Below, in pieces: positions 16,398-25,079 of a stretch of DNA of 64,000 bases. This stretch comes from Bacillota bacterium (lineage in GTDB: Bacteria; Bacillota; Clostridia; Lachnospirales; Lachnospiraceae), in contig JAEWYQ010000054.1 of assembly GCA_023395555.1 (NCBI GenBank), positions 1 to 64,000 on the forward strand, read 5' to 3'. A model generated the notes under the pieces. The model was not told the DNA's origin, made no database searches, and saw only the letters and a program-made list of their open reading frames with translations. Within the stretch, counting starts at the first letter, position 1; each line of letters opens with the position of its first letter. The position numbers and the translations under genes were made by a program.

Positions 16398-16925
16398 CTA
16401 TCGGTACATCTTGTTTTTGACCTGGGGCACTTTAAGGAGCAGGGGAAACAGCAGGGTGGATATTACCACGCCAAATCCGTTCTGAATTAAATTGAAAGGA
16501 ATATTTGCCGATGCCGCAGCAAATCCCAGGCCCAGGAAAGCGCCTTCAAAGAGAAAGTATCCTGCGGTCACAAGCGCTCCGCTTAATATGCCGGCGATCG
16601 GCACAGAGATGATTTCCGGCCTTCTATTTTTATGAAGTATGCGGTAGATGCAGGAAGCTGTCACCGCTGCCAGGCATTTGATCACAAGAGTAGCCGGAGC
16701 GTAGGCGCCATAAACAAGAATGATGTCGGCAAGCATCGAGCCGAGGCCGGCAGCCATTCCTCCGAAGAAGGGACCCAGCAGGATGCCGGACAGAATGACA
16801 AAGCCGTCGCCAGGATGAATAAAGCCTCCCATTGGGGAAGGAACAGCAATTGCAATGGTTGCAACGCAAGTCATGGCGGCCATTAAAGCTGCCGTTACTA
16901 ATTTGTTAATACTGTTTGATTTCAT
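16398..16925 (-). CDS. ECF transporter S component
   Basis: This 175-residue integral membrane protein has about six hydrophobic segments and the S-component N-terminal pattern (ALMAAMTCVATIAIAVPSP, then GGFIHPGDGFVILSGILLGP). S components capture vitamins or trace nutrients for a shared EcfAA'T module, which is not in this window. The substrate cannot be read from sequence. AGGC and GGGAGG precede the ATG. It is divergent from znuA, with its own promoter at 16979-17007; no riboswitch is evident in the 185-bp gap. Confidence 0.8.
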   Translation of the reverse strand: MKSNSINKLVTAALMAAMTCVATIAIAVPSPMGGFIHPGDGFVILSGILLGPFFGGMAAGLGSMLADIILVYGAYAPATLVIKCLAAVTASCIYRILHKNRRPEIISVPIAGILSGALVTAGYFLFEGAFLGLGFAAASANIPFNLIQNGFGVVISTLLFPLLLKVPQVKNKMYR

Positions 16926-16978
16926 AAAAGCCTCCCAATACTTCTGTCACAGATTCGTCTTAAAATTTATCATGACAA

Positions 16979-17007
16979 ATCATAGCACAGTTTTGCCCCT
17001 ATTACAA
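16979..17007 (-). promoter_or_regulatory. Promoter of the ECF S-component gene
   Basis: On the reverse strand TTGTAA (17002-17007) and TATGAT (16979-16984) are 17 bp apart. Confidence 0.5.
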
Positions 17008-17037
17008 GAAATTGTTGCTTTTCCCTTGTATAATAAG

Positions 17038-17067
17038 TTGACAGCAGGCGATGCTATCATATATAAT
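17038..17067 (+). promoter_or_regulatory. znuACB promoter
   Basis: TTGACA (17038-17043) and TATAAT (17062-17067) with an 18-bp spacer. Confidence 0.65.
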
Positions 17068-17070
17068 TAT

Positions 17071-17092
17071 TAATGCAAATGAGTTGCAATTA
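17071..17092. promoter_or_regulatory. Candidate Zur/Fur-family operator of znuACB
   Basis: The dyad TAATGCAA-N5-TTGCAATTA sits immediately downstream of the -10 box across the expected transcription start. Fur-family repressors bind AT-rich dyads of this size, and a zinc importer follows, so Zur is the natural candidate. Confidence 0.5.
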
Positions 17093-17110
17093 GAAAGGGA
17101 TTACTATACT

Positions 17111-18100
17111 ATGAAAAAAAAGTTGGCGATGCTCCTTGGAATTATGCTTCTGTTGGTAGTGCTGGCAGGAATCACCATTCACATTATAGCTGAAAAATCA
17201 GATAGGGAGGCGGCGAATGCAGGAGAGCAGCTTCGAATTATATCCACGTTTTATCCGGTGTATATGATAGGTTTAAATTTAACGGAAGGGATGGACGGAG
17301 TGCAAATTGACAGCTTAACCGACCTGAATACAGGCTGTCTGCACGATTATCAGCTGACCACAGAGGATATGAAGCTGATATCCAATGCGGATGTAATGAT
17401 TATCAACGGCGGCGGGATGGAAGGCTTTCTGGAGGATGTAATGTCCAATTATCCTCAGCTTGCCGTAATTGATGCCAGTGAAGGAATTACCATGCTTTCC
17501 AGTGAAGAGGATCATCATGACCATGACGCGGACGAGCATGACGATGAGCACAGTCATGGCGAATGGAATGCCCATGTGTGGCTTGACCCCCAGCTCTACA
17601 TCCGGCAGATTAATAACGTGGCCGAGGGACTGAAGGGATTGATCCATTCCGATTCTATTGAGAAGAACGCGGATGCCTATATTGCTAAAATAGAAGAATT
17701 GGATGCTCAGATTGCAGAGCTGAAGCGGCAGTATGAGGAGAAATTCAAGGAAGGAAGCGGACAGCAGGCACAAGGCATGCAGGCGGTGATTTTCCACGAT
17801 GCTTTTCTTTATCTTGCGAACCGTGTCGGTATCTCCGTAGCCCATACTGTGACGCTGGATTCGGATACGGCACTCAGTGCGGGCGAGATAGCAGAGATTG
17901 TAGAGGAAGTAAAGCAAGACAAAATCCGGTATCTATTTACAGAGGAACAATTCAGTGACTCCATCGCCGGACGGATTGCCGCGGAGACAGGGGCAACGGT
18001 TTCTATTATAGACAGTGCGGTAACAGGTGACGGCGCATCCGATTCCTATCTGCGTTCCATGCAGAAAAATATAGATACCCTGACCGGCTTAATTCAATAA
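17111..18100 (+). CDS. znuA: Zinc ABC transporter substrate-binding protein (ZnuA-like)
   Basis: This 329-residue exported protein has a basic N-terminus and one hydrophobic anchor (about 4-28) without a clear lipobox. The cluster A-1 fold follows, with STFYPVYMIG, LHDYQLT (a His ligand) and AHVWLDP. A His/Asp-rich loop around residues 137-154 (DHHDHDADEHDDEHSHG) is characteristic of zinc binders such as ZnuA/AdcA. It delivers Zn2+ to the ZnuB permease. ATG 17111 is preferred because GAAAGGGA precedes it; an upstream in-frame codon would lie in the operator. First gene of znuACB. Confidence 0.88.
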   Translation: MKKKLAMLLGIMLLLVVLAGITIHIIAEKSDREAANAGEQLRIISTFYPVYMIGLNLTEGMDGVQIDSLTDLNTGCLHDYQLTTEDMKLISNADVMIINGGGMEGFLEDVMSNYPQLAVIDASEGITMLSSEEDHHDHDADEHDDEHSHGEWNAHVWLDPQLYIRQINNVAEGLKGLIHSDSIEKNADAYIAKIEELDAQIAELKRQYEEKFKEGSGQQAQGMQAVIFHDAFLYLANRVGISVAHTVTLDSDTALSAGEIAEIVEEVKQDKIRYLFTEEQFSDSIAGRIAAETGATVSIIDSAVTGDGASDSYLRSMQKNIDTLTGLIQ

Positions 18101-18123
18101 ATACAAGAAAGGCAGGATGTGCC

Positions 18124-18894
18124 ATGAAAGCAGCAAGAAATAACTCCGGAAAGCTAATTCGGCCGGATGGGCCGCAGGAGGCCGCCTGCGGTCTTCACTG
18201 TATTCAGATGAGCAATATCACGGTCAGAGACGGATCCCAGGTAATTATCGACCATATTAACCTGCATATCCATTGCGGCCGGATTACAGTCATCATAGGA
18301 AAAAACGGAGCAGGAAAATCCACCTTGATCAAGGCTGTTCTGGGGGAGATCCGGCATGAGGGCAGCATCGAATTCAAAGACCTTAAATTCCAGAGGGTGG
18401 AGAACCTGGGGGTCGGCTATGTGCCTCAATATATTAATATGGAAAAGAATACGCCCATGAGCGTATATGATCTGTTTGCCGGATATATCAGCAACTCCCC
18501 AATCTTTTTCCATAAAAGCCGTAAGGTATACCAGTATGTGAGGAAGCAGCTGGAGATATTCGAAGCACAGGATCTCATTGACAAGCGCGCCTGCGATTTG
18601 TCGGGCGGAGAGCTGCAGCGGGTTCTGCTGGCCATTGCAATTTCACCGGTTCCCAATCTGCTGTTGCTGGACGAGCCGGTATCAGGGATCGATTCCAATG
18701 GGATGCAGCTCTTTTACAAGAATATCGGAACCCTGAAGTCGAACTATGATCTGGCGATGATTATCGTATCCCATGACTTTGAATTTGTCCGCCGGTATGC
18801 CGACCATGTTATACTGCTGGATAAGGTGATTTTAAAAGAAGGAACGCCGGAGGAAGTACTGGACAGCGACGAGTTCCATGCAGTATTTGGATAA
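18124..18894 (+). CDS. znuC: Zinc ABC transporter ATP-binding protein
   Basis: This 256-residue ATPase has an extended N-terminus of about 25 residues. Then come Walker A GKNGAGKST (about 60-68), signature LSGGELQRVLLA, Walker B LLLLDEPVSGID and the switch His in IVSHD. It energises the metal importer with the flanking genes. It starts 23 bp after znuA and ends 15 bp before znuB, so the three genes form an operon. Manganese cannot be excluded, but the His-rich ZnuA favours zinc. Confidence 0.88.
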   Translation: MKAARNNSGKLIRPDGPQEAACGLHCIQMSNITVRDGSQVIIDHINLHIHCGRITVIIGKNGAGKSTLIKAVLGEIRHEGSIEFKDLKFQRVENLGVGYVPQYINMEKNTPMSVYDLFAGYISNSPIFFHKSRKVYQYVRKQLEIFEAQDLIDKRACDLSGGELQRVLLAIAISPVPNLLLLDEPVSGIDSNGMQLFYKNIGTLKSNYDLAMIIVSHDFEFVRRYADHVILLDKVILKEGTPEEVLDSDEFHAVFG

Positions 18895-18909
18895 GGATGG
18901 AGGATGGGA

Positions 18910-19758
18910 ATGGAAACTCTGTATAAAACATTAGAAGCCTTATTGCCGTTTTCCTGGACGGAGTACGATTTTATGAAAAATGCACTGCTGGCGGTGCTGA
19001 TCATCACCCCGCTCTTTGGCATTCTGGGTACCATGATCGTCAATAACCGGATGGCGTTCTTCTCCGATGCCCTGGGACATTCCGCCCTGACGGGAATTGC
19101 CCTGGGGACGATCTTCGGAATTGTGGATACTAATTTATCAATGCTTATTTTTGCGGTAATCTTTGCATTACTGCTGAATCGGATTAAAGGGCGCAAAACC
19201 GTATCCACCGATACGGTAATCTCCGTGTTTTCTTCCTTTAGCATGGCTCTCGGACTGGTGATATTGTCCCGGGGAGGCAATTTTGCCAAATATTCCGCAT
19301 TGCTGGTGGGAGACGTCCTGAGCATCACAGTCAAAGAACTAGGAATGCTCTTTGCTGTTTTTCTTCTGACACTGGTTTTCTGGTTTCTGGGCTTTAATAA
19401 GCTGCATGCCATCAGTGTCAATGAATCTCTGGCAAGGAGCAAGAAAATCAACATTCGCCGGATGGAGGATCTGTTTAGCGTTATCATCGCAGTAATTGTA
19501 ATGTTTTCCGTAAAATGGGTGGGAATTCTGATTATCAACGCTCTCTTGATTCTTCCCGCGGCGGCCAGCCGGAACATTGCGTCCAATGTTCGGGAATATC
19601 ATCTGTTCTCTATTATGATCTCCTTGTTTTCGGGAATTTTGGGACTGCTTCTGTCTTATTACATGAATACGGCAACCGGGCCGACCATTGTCATCATTGC
19701 GGCAGCTATCTTTTTCCTTACCTTAATGCTGAAAACCCTGGAAGGAAACAGAACATAA
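18910..19758 (+). CDS. znuB: Zinc ABC transporter permease
   Basis: This 282-residue ABC-3 family permease has about eight membrane helices. It shows the coupling segment FFSDALGHSALTGIALG (near 57-73) and the conserved INALLILPAAASRNIA. It forms the channel for ZnuA-delivered metal. ATG 18910 is preferred because GGAGG lies 6 bp upstream; an ATG 6 bp earlier would abut that site. The operon probably ends at the terminator at 19870. Confidence 0.88.
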   Translation: METLYKTLEALLPFSWTEYDFMKNALLAVLIITPLFGILGTMIVNNRMAFFSDALGHSALTGIALGTIFGIVDTNLSMLIFAVIFALLLNRIKGRKTVSTDTVISVFSSFSMALGLVILSRGGNFAKYSALLVGDVLSITVKELGMLFAVFLLTLVFWFLGFNKLHAISVNESLARSKKINIRRMEDLFSVIIAVIVMFSVKWVGILIINALLILPAAASRNIASNVREYHLFSIMISLFSGILGLLLSYYMNTATGPTIVIIAAAIFFLTLMLKTLEGNRT

Positions 19759-19869
19759 CAGTTCTAATAAATAAACTAACACTCATATTCATCTCACAGT
19801 CTAAATTACACCCATTTTAATATTTTAGTTAAATATTCTTTTACTATTTCTACAAATTTATGATACAAT

Positions 19870-19900
19870 AAAGCAGGGAAAGCATTCCGTGCTTTTTTTT
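19870..19900 (+). terminator. Terminator after znuACB
   Basis: AAAGCA...TGCTTT arms (19870-19880/19885-19895, one mismatch) are followed by eight T residues. It lies 46 bp before the next gene, so it could also act as a leader attenuator for that gene. Confidence 0.6.
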
Positions 19901-19945
19901 GTATGCAGTCATGGGAGTATATGATGTTTTGCGGAGGGAGAAGCT

Positions 19946-21067
19946 ATGAACCGTTTTTTACTTTATTTAAAAATCGTAATTAATTTTCTGCTCTTTCTGG
20001 CCGGCGCCTTATTAATCATTTTTGTGCTGCCCGGATTACTTCGTTTTTTTATGCCCTTTGTCATCGGCTGGATTATCGCAATGATTGCGAATCCGCTGAT
20101 GCGTTTCCTTGAGAAAAAGGTGAAGATACATCGCAAGCATAGCTCCGCCATATTTTTGATTCTGGTGATTGGCGCAATTATCGGAGCAGGAGCATGCATT
20201 ATATCCCTGCTGGTAAGAGAGATGAGGGGGTTGATGGAGGATATGCCTAATATTCTCACCGGCCTCAGACTCCAGTTCCAGGAAGCATCGGATACGATAC
20301 GCAGATTTTCAACAACGCTGCCGCCCAATATACAGGAGGTTATTAATAAGCTGATAGACGGAGTGGCCAACTATACCTCGAATTTCACCGGTCAGATAGA
20401 ATTGCCCACCATAAGTACGGCCGGAAATTTTGCCAGGAACGTGGCGGAAGGTTTTCTTGGACTGATTGTCATCATCATATCCGCCTATTTCTTTGCGGTG
20501 GGGAGGGATGAGATCACGGCGGGCCTGAAGAAGCATCTCCCGGAGACTTTTACAAATTACTGGCGATTAATTATAGATAATTTTAAAGCAGCCTTTGGCG
20601 GCTACTTTAAAGCGCAGTTTAAAATAATGATCATACTGACGGTCATCATGTTCGTTGGTTTTGAAATGCTAAGGGTAGGATATTCCTTTATTTTTGCGTT
20701 GGGGATTGCATTTCTGGATCTTCTGCCTGTCTTTGGAACCGGAGCGATATTATGGCCCTGGGCGGTCATTGAAGTGATTACCGGCAACTATCTCCGGGCG
20801 GTGGGTCTGGTGGTCATTTATCTGATCTGCCAGGTGGTGAAGCAGGTATTACAGCCGAAGATGGTGGGAGACAGTATAGGGCTGCACCCGCTGGCAACCT
20901 TGTTCTTCATGTTTATCGGCTATCGGCTTTACGGAGTTTTGGGAATGATCATTGGTATTCCCATTGGTATGGTTTTGGTGAAGCTGCACCGCATCGGTCT
21001 GTTTGACCGGATGATCAGAGGGTTTCATATTATTGCAAGGGATTTGAATGAGTTCAGGAAGTTTTAA
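19946..21067 (+). CDS. AI-2E family transporter (YtvI-like)
   Basis: This 373-residue membrane protein has the AI-2E/UPF0118 layout: two N-terminal spans, a soluble helical segment (about 85-150, rich in MRGLMEDMPNIL and IQEVINKLI), then five or six spans with the family block FLDLLPVFGTGAILWPWAV and QPKMVGDSIGLHPLATL. Members export small molecules or act as ion antiporters; the sporulation protein YtvI belongs here. GGAGGGAGAAG gives the start. The substrate is unknown. Confidence 0.8.
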   Translation: MNRFLLYLKIVINFLLFLAGALLIIFVLPGLLRFFMPFVIGWIIAMIANPLMRFLEKKVKIHRKHSSAIFLILVIGAIIGAGACIISLLVREMRGLMEDMPNILTGLRLQFQEASDTIRRFSTTLPPNIQEVINKLIDGVANYTSNFTGQIELPTISTAGNFARNVAEGFLGLIVIIISAYFFAVGRDEITAGLKKHLPETFTNYWRLIIDNFKAAFGGYFKAQFKIMIILTVIMFVGFEMLRVGYSFIFALGIAFLDLLPVFGTGAILWPWAVIEVITGNYLRAVGLVVIYLICQVVKQVLQPKMVGDSIGLHPLATLFFMFIGYRLYGVLGMIIGIPIGMVLVKLHRIGLFDRMIRGFHIIARDLNEFRKF

Positions 21068-21091
21068 CATTTAGGAGGATAAGAGCGTAGC

Positions 21092-21886
21092 ATGAGAAGG
21101 AAGAGAAGTGAAGTTGAAAATGACACAATAATTACAGCCGGTGAGATCAAATTAATCCTTGACTATTATCGGATCGGCAAAAAACCGTTGGCAAAGCTGC
21201 TGGGCTGGGGAGAGACAACCATCATCCGCTATATGGAGGGGGATGTCCCCACCAGCGAATATTCGAATAAGCTCAAAGCGATTCTGGAGGATCCGGAGTA
21301 CTATTATAATATTCTTTGCAGAAGAAAGGAATGTCTGACCGGTGTTGCATTCAAGAAAAGCAAGAATGCGGTAATGGCAAGAATCATGTCCTCCAAGATT
21401 TATGCGGTGGCATATTATATTGTAAACCGCTGCAATGCGGAGATCTGTCCCAGCTACATCCAGTTCCTGCTCTATTACACCCAGGCATTTTACCTGGCTC
21501 TCTGCGACAGGGAACTGTTTCAGGAGGAATGCGGAGTGAATAATGAACAGATGCCATTTCTAAAGCTGTATGAGGGAATGAAGCGCTGCGGAATTCATAC
21601 GCTGGAAGGCGGGGAGGAGTATCTGGAACCGGAAGAGAGGGAGATCATAGATGCGGTCATGGATGCATTTACCTGGTACGGTCCAAAAGCCCTGCGGGCA
21701 ATGACCGCCTATGAGAAATCCATGCTGAAGATATCCAGGGATAAATGCAATAATAAGATCATATCCAAGGAAACGCTGAAAGCATATTTTAAGGAAATCC
21801 TGGAGCATTACCAGATCAGAAGCGGCAAGGAGATCGGAAAATATCCGGACCGCAGAATATTAGACATAAGAGAGTTGGACAAATAG
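21092..21886 (+). CDS. HTH plus Panacea (DUF4065/SocA-like) domain protein
   Basis: This 264-residue protein opens with a segment like an MqsA/XRE-type HTH (ITAGEIKLILDYYRIGKKPLAKLLGWGETTIIRYMEG, split here only by length). A helical C-terminal domain follows with IQFLLYYTQAFYLALCD (about 124-140), the counterpart of the Panacea motif LQKLLYY.Q. The usual AWxxGPV element is not evident. Panacea domains act as antitoxin or chaperone-like modules, but no toxin gene adjoins. It starts 25 bp after the AI-2E gene behind AGGAGGATAA. Function unknown. Confidence 0.6.
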   Translation: MRRKRSEVENDTIITAGEIKLILDYYRIGKKPLAKLLGWGETTIIRYMEGDVPTSEYSNKLKAILEDPEYYYNILCRRKECLTGVAFKKSKNAVMARIMSSKIYAVAYYIVNRCNAEICPSYIQFLLYYTQAFYLALCDRELFQEECGVNNEQMPFLKLYEGMKRCGIHTLEGGEEYLEPEEREIIDAVMDAFTWYGPKALRAMTAYEKSMLKISRDKCNNKIISKETLKAYFKEILEHYQIRSGKEIGKYPDRRILDIRELDK

Positions 21887-21947
21887 TTTTTTTTAATGCA
21901 GTATGTGAAAAAATTATCAAAAAAAATCAAAATCATCATACCGGTTC

Positions 21948-21989
21948 TGTATGCCATAAACGACAAAATGGACGCGATTATGGCATACA
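21948..21989. repeat. Perfect 12-bp inverted repeat in a convergent intergenic region
   Basis: TGTATGCCATAA (21948-21959) and TTATGGCATACA (21978-21989) flank an 18-nt spacer between converging genes. No T-run follows on either strand, so it is not a standard terminator. Confidence 0.6.
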
Positions 21990-22023
21990 AAGCCGATGAT
22001 ATTTATCGTATCGGAAAAGTCCG

Positions 22024-23856
22024 TCAGTTTCCCTGCCGGTTTCTCCTGTCTCTCATCCTCATGGTAGAATCCAGAATCTTCTTTCGAATCCGAAGACTGG
22101 AGGGCGTAACCTCCAACAGTTCATCTGTTTCAATAAATTCCAATGCCTGCTCCAGACTGAGTACCTTGGGAGGTGTCAGACGCAGGGCTTCATCTGCGCT
22201 GGAGGACCGGGTATTGGTAAGCTGCTTCCTCTTGCATACATTAACCTCAATATCCTCGGTCTTAGGATTCTGTCCTACCACCATACCCGCATATACCTTT
22301 ACTCCGGGTCCGATAAACAGAATTCCGCGTTCCTGGGCGTTAAAAAGTCCATAGGTAATACTTTCCCCGGTCTCATAGGCAATCAGACTGCCGGTCTTGC
22401 GGTACTGAATATCGCCCTTGTAGGGGCCATAGCCGTCAAACAGGGTATTTAATATACCGGTACCCTTGGTATCCGTGAGAAATTCACCCCGATAGCCGAT
22501 CAGACCGCGGGCAGGGATGGAGAACTCAAGACGGGTGTGTCCGCTCCCGGAGGTGTTCATATGAATCAGCTCACCCTTGCGCTGTCCCAGTTTTTCAATA
22601 ACTGTTCCGGCAAATTCATCAGGAACGTCAATCACAGCATGCTCCATGGGCTCCAGCCGCTTGCCGTGTTCATCTGTTTTGTACAGAACCTCCGCTTTGC
22701 TTACCGAGAACTCAAAGCCCTCTCTTCTCATGGTCTCGATCAGTACGGAGAGATGAAGCTCTCCCCTGCCGGAGACCTTGAAGCTTTCCGTAGTATCTGT
22801 TTCCTCAACCCGCAGGCTGACGTCCGTGTTCAGCTCCCGCAGCAGCCGGTCCCTCAGATGCCTTGAAGTCACATACTTTCCTTCTGTTCCGGCCAGAGGA
22901 CTGTCATTCACATTAAAGTACATTGCGATAGTGGGCTCGGAGATCTTCTGAAAAGGGATTGCCTCCGGATTCTCAGGAGAGCAGATCGTATCCCCGATGT
23001 GGATATCCGCGATGCCCGAGATCGCCACAATGGAACCAATGGTGGCCTCATTGACCTCCACCCGCTTTAATCCGTCAAATTCATAAAGCTTGCTTATCTT
23101 AACCTTGAGATTCATATTGGGATCATGGGCATTGACCAGCACCGCGTCCTGATTGACCCGGATCACTCCGTTATCCACCTTGCCGATGCCGATACGGCCC
23201 ACATATTCATTATAATCAATGGTGCTGATGAGAATTTGGGTATGCTTCTGGGGATCGCCCTCCGGAGCGGGAATATAGTTAACGATGGTTTCAAACAGCG
23301 CCGACATATCCTCCGGCTCCTCCGTATAGGACAAGGAAGCGATGCCCTGTTTGGCGGAAGCAAATAGAAAGGGACAGTCCAGCTGCTCATCATTGGCATC
23401 CAGCTCTAATAATAATTCCAGAACCTCATCCACTACCTCTGCCGGTCTTGCCTCCGGGCGGTCAATCTTATTGACGCATACGATGACCGGGAGAGACAGC
23501 TCCAGGGCCTTCTTAAGAACGAACTTCGTCTGGGGCATGGGGCCTTCAAAGGCATCTACTACGAGAATAACGCCGTTCACCATTTTCAGCACCCGTTCCA
23601 CTTCACCGCCGAAATCCGCATGTCCCGGAGTGTCTATAATGTTTATCTTATATTCCTTGTATTGGACCGCGGTATTTTTAGAAAGGATTGTGATCCCCCG
23701 TTCCCGCTCCAGAGCGTTGGAGTCCATGACCCTCTCCACCACTGCCTGATTGGAGCGAAATACACCGCTTTGCTTCAGGAGTTCATCTACAAGAGTTGTC
23801 TTACCATGATCAACATGTGCAATTATGGCAATATTGCGAATGTCTTCTCGTTTCAT
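22024..23856 (-). CDS. typA: Ribosome-associated GTPase TypA/BipA
   Basis: This 610-residue translational GTPase has P-loop AHVDHGKTT (13-21), the switch II element DTPGHADFGGEVERVL, NKID, EF-G-like domains III and V, and the TypA-specific C-terminal domain (RGLIGYRGEFLTDTKGTG). It acts in 50S assembly and stress or low-temperature growth. Length is normal for the family. It is transcribed alone from the promoter at 23915-23944 with a leader of about 50 nt. Confidence 0.96.
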   Translation of the reverse strand: MKREDIRNIAIIAHVDHGKTTLVDELLKQSGVFRSNQAVVERVMDSNALERERGITILSKNTAVQYKEYKINIIDTPGHADFGGEVERVLKMVNGVILVVDAFEGPMPQTKFVLKKALELSLPVIVCVNKIDRPEARPAEVVDEVLELLLELDANDEQLDCPFLFASAKQGIASLSYTEEPEDMSALFETIVNYIPAPEGDPQKHTQILISTIDYNEYVGRIGIGKVDNGVIRVNQDAVLVNAHDPNMNLKVKISKLYEFDGLKRVEVNEATIGSIVAISGIADIHIGDTICSPENPEAIPFQKISEPTIAMYFNVNDSPLAGTEGKYVTSRHLRDRLLRELNTDVSLRVEETDTTESFKVSGRGELHLSVLIETMRREGFEFSVSKAEVLYKTDEHGKRLEPMEHAVIDVPDEFAGTVIEKLGQRKGELIHMNTSGSGHTRLEFSIPARGLIGYRGEFLTDTKGTGILNTLFDGYGPYKGDIQYRKTGSLIAYETGESITYGLFNAQERGILFIGPGVKVYAGMVVGQNPKTEDIEVNVCKRKQLTNTRSSSADEALRLTPPKVLSLEQALEFIETDELLEVTPSSLRIRKKILDSTMRMRDRRNRQGN

Positions 23857-24219
23857 AAATAATAACCATGCCTTTCAGTTTAAAACTTTATATCTGGTTG
23901 AATGCAACCGAATCATTGTATCATACCGTCTAATTAAAAATCAACGTATGTTGGAGAAATAATTCATAAAAAATTTAAAATTTTTTGTATAGAATAACAA
24001 AAATTGTAAATAATATAGCGAAATGGAAAATTTTACTTCTAAAATATGGAATAAGGCATATACTTAATCATAGGTGAATGTAAGTTGCCAGCTGAGACGA
24101 TGCAGAGCTTTTTGTGAAATGGATGAAGAGGGTTGCAGGAAGGATCTGCCGGAACATTTGCCCCACATTTTAGAGCAGAATGGCGTCAAGATACGCCGGA
24201 AGGAAGGAGAGGTACGGTT
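23857..24219. other. Divergent intergenic region between typA and ssb
   Basis: About 360 bp. It contains the typA promoter on the left and a very AT-rich middle. Just before the ssb gene lies a short frame (ATG 24119 to TGA 24220) overlapping its start, which may be a leader peptide or a remnant; nothing else is evident. Confidence 0.45.
23915..23944 (-). promoter_or_regulatory. typA promoter
   Basis: On the reverse strand TTGATT (23939-23944) and TACAAT (23915-23920) have an 18-bp spacer. Confidence 0.55.
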
Positions 24220-24852
24220 ATGACAGATAAAGTATTTGATAACAATCAAGTAAGTATTGCAGGAGAGGTAATCAGTGACTTTACGTTCAGCCATGATGTG
24301 TTTGGGGAAGGCTTCTATGTATTGGAGGTATTGGTCAGCAGGCTGAGTAATTCCTATGACATGATACCGGTTATGGTATCGGAACGGCTCATTGATGTAA
24401 AACAGGATTATAAAGGGAAATTCGTTGAGGTTCTGGGACAGTTCCGCTCTTATAACCGTCATGAAGAGAGCAGGAACAAATTAGTACTTTCGGTTTTTGC
24501 ACGGGAAGTTAAAATGGAAGACGAACTTTCGGAAAATGCAAAGCCTAACCATATTTTTTTGGATGGATTTGTATGCAAGCCGCCGATTTACCGCAAGACT
24601 CCTCTGGGAAGAGAGATTGCCGACGTGCTGCTTGCCGTAAACCGTCCTTATGGAAAATCAGATTATATTCCCTGTATCTGCTGGGGCAGAAATGCCAGAT
24701 TTGCAGAGACTTTCGCAGTTGGCGGGCATGTTCAGATCTGGGGCAGAATTCAGAGCCGGGAATATCAGAAAAAGATAAATGAAGTTGATTTTGAGAAGCG
24801 GGTTGCTTATGAAGTCTCCGTAAGTAAATTGGAGTATCTGGAGGAGTATTAA
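24220..24852 (+). CDS. Single-stranded DNA-binding protein (tandem OB-like)
   Basis: This 210-residue protein has an OB-fold repeat (QVSIAGEVISDFTFSHDVFG..., then a second region from about residue 115: NHIFLDGFVCKPPIYRKTPLG). The second part matches Ssb/PriB family motifs such as REIADVLLAVNRPYGKSDYIPCICWGR (read in parts). It differs from the housekeeping SSB in lacking an acidic DDDIPF tail. This type is common in Lachnospiraceae as a second SSB-like protein. ATG 24220 follows GGAGAGG; the frame is open further upstream without a site. A strong terminator follows. Confidence 0.72.
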   Translation: MTDKVFDNNQVSIAGEVISDFTFSHDVFGEGFYVLEVLVSRLSNSYDMIPVMVSERLIDVKQDYKGKFVEVLGQFRSYNRHEESRNKLVLSVFAREVKMEDELSENAKPNHIFLDGFVCKPPIYRKTPLGREIADVLLAVNRPYGKSDYIPCICWGRNARFAETFAVGGHVQIWGRIQSREYQKKINEVDFEKRVAYEVSVSKLEYLEEY

Positions 24853-24881
24853 ACCTCCGGTGTTAAGCGATAAAATAGAGC

Positions 24882-24912
24882 GGGGTTGTCATATTGACAG
24901 CCCCATTTTTAT
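24882..24912 (+). terminator. Terminator after the SSB-like gene
   Basis: A 10-bp stem (24882-24891/24895-24904) with loop TAT is followed by TTTTTATT. Confidence 0.85.
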
Positions 24913-24970
24913 TGGATTCAAGAGAGGAGTATAATATGACAAAAAAACACGTGATATGACAAAAAACAAC

Positions 24971-25000
24971 TTGCATTCTTTGGAAAGCAGGTTGTATTAT
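24971..25000 (+). promoter_or_regulatory. cheD promoter
   Basis: TTGCAT (24971-24976) and TATTAT (24995-25000), 18-bp spacer. Confidence 0.4.
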
Positions 25001-25079
25001 TAGTACAACAGCCTTTGAGGATGAGAAGCCATGATATAGAAAGCCGGACATCCAGGGGTTCGTCAGAATGGAGATTATT

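Noticed and set aside
16926..17037. Riboswitch ahead of the ECF S-component gene
   Set aside because: The leader is short and shows no conserved aptamer segments.
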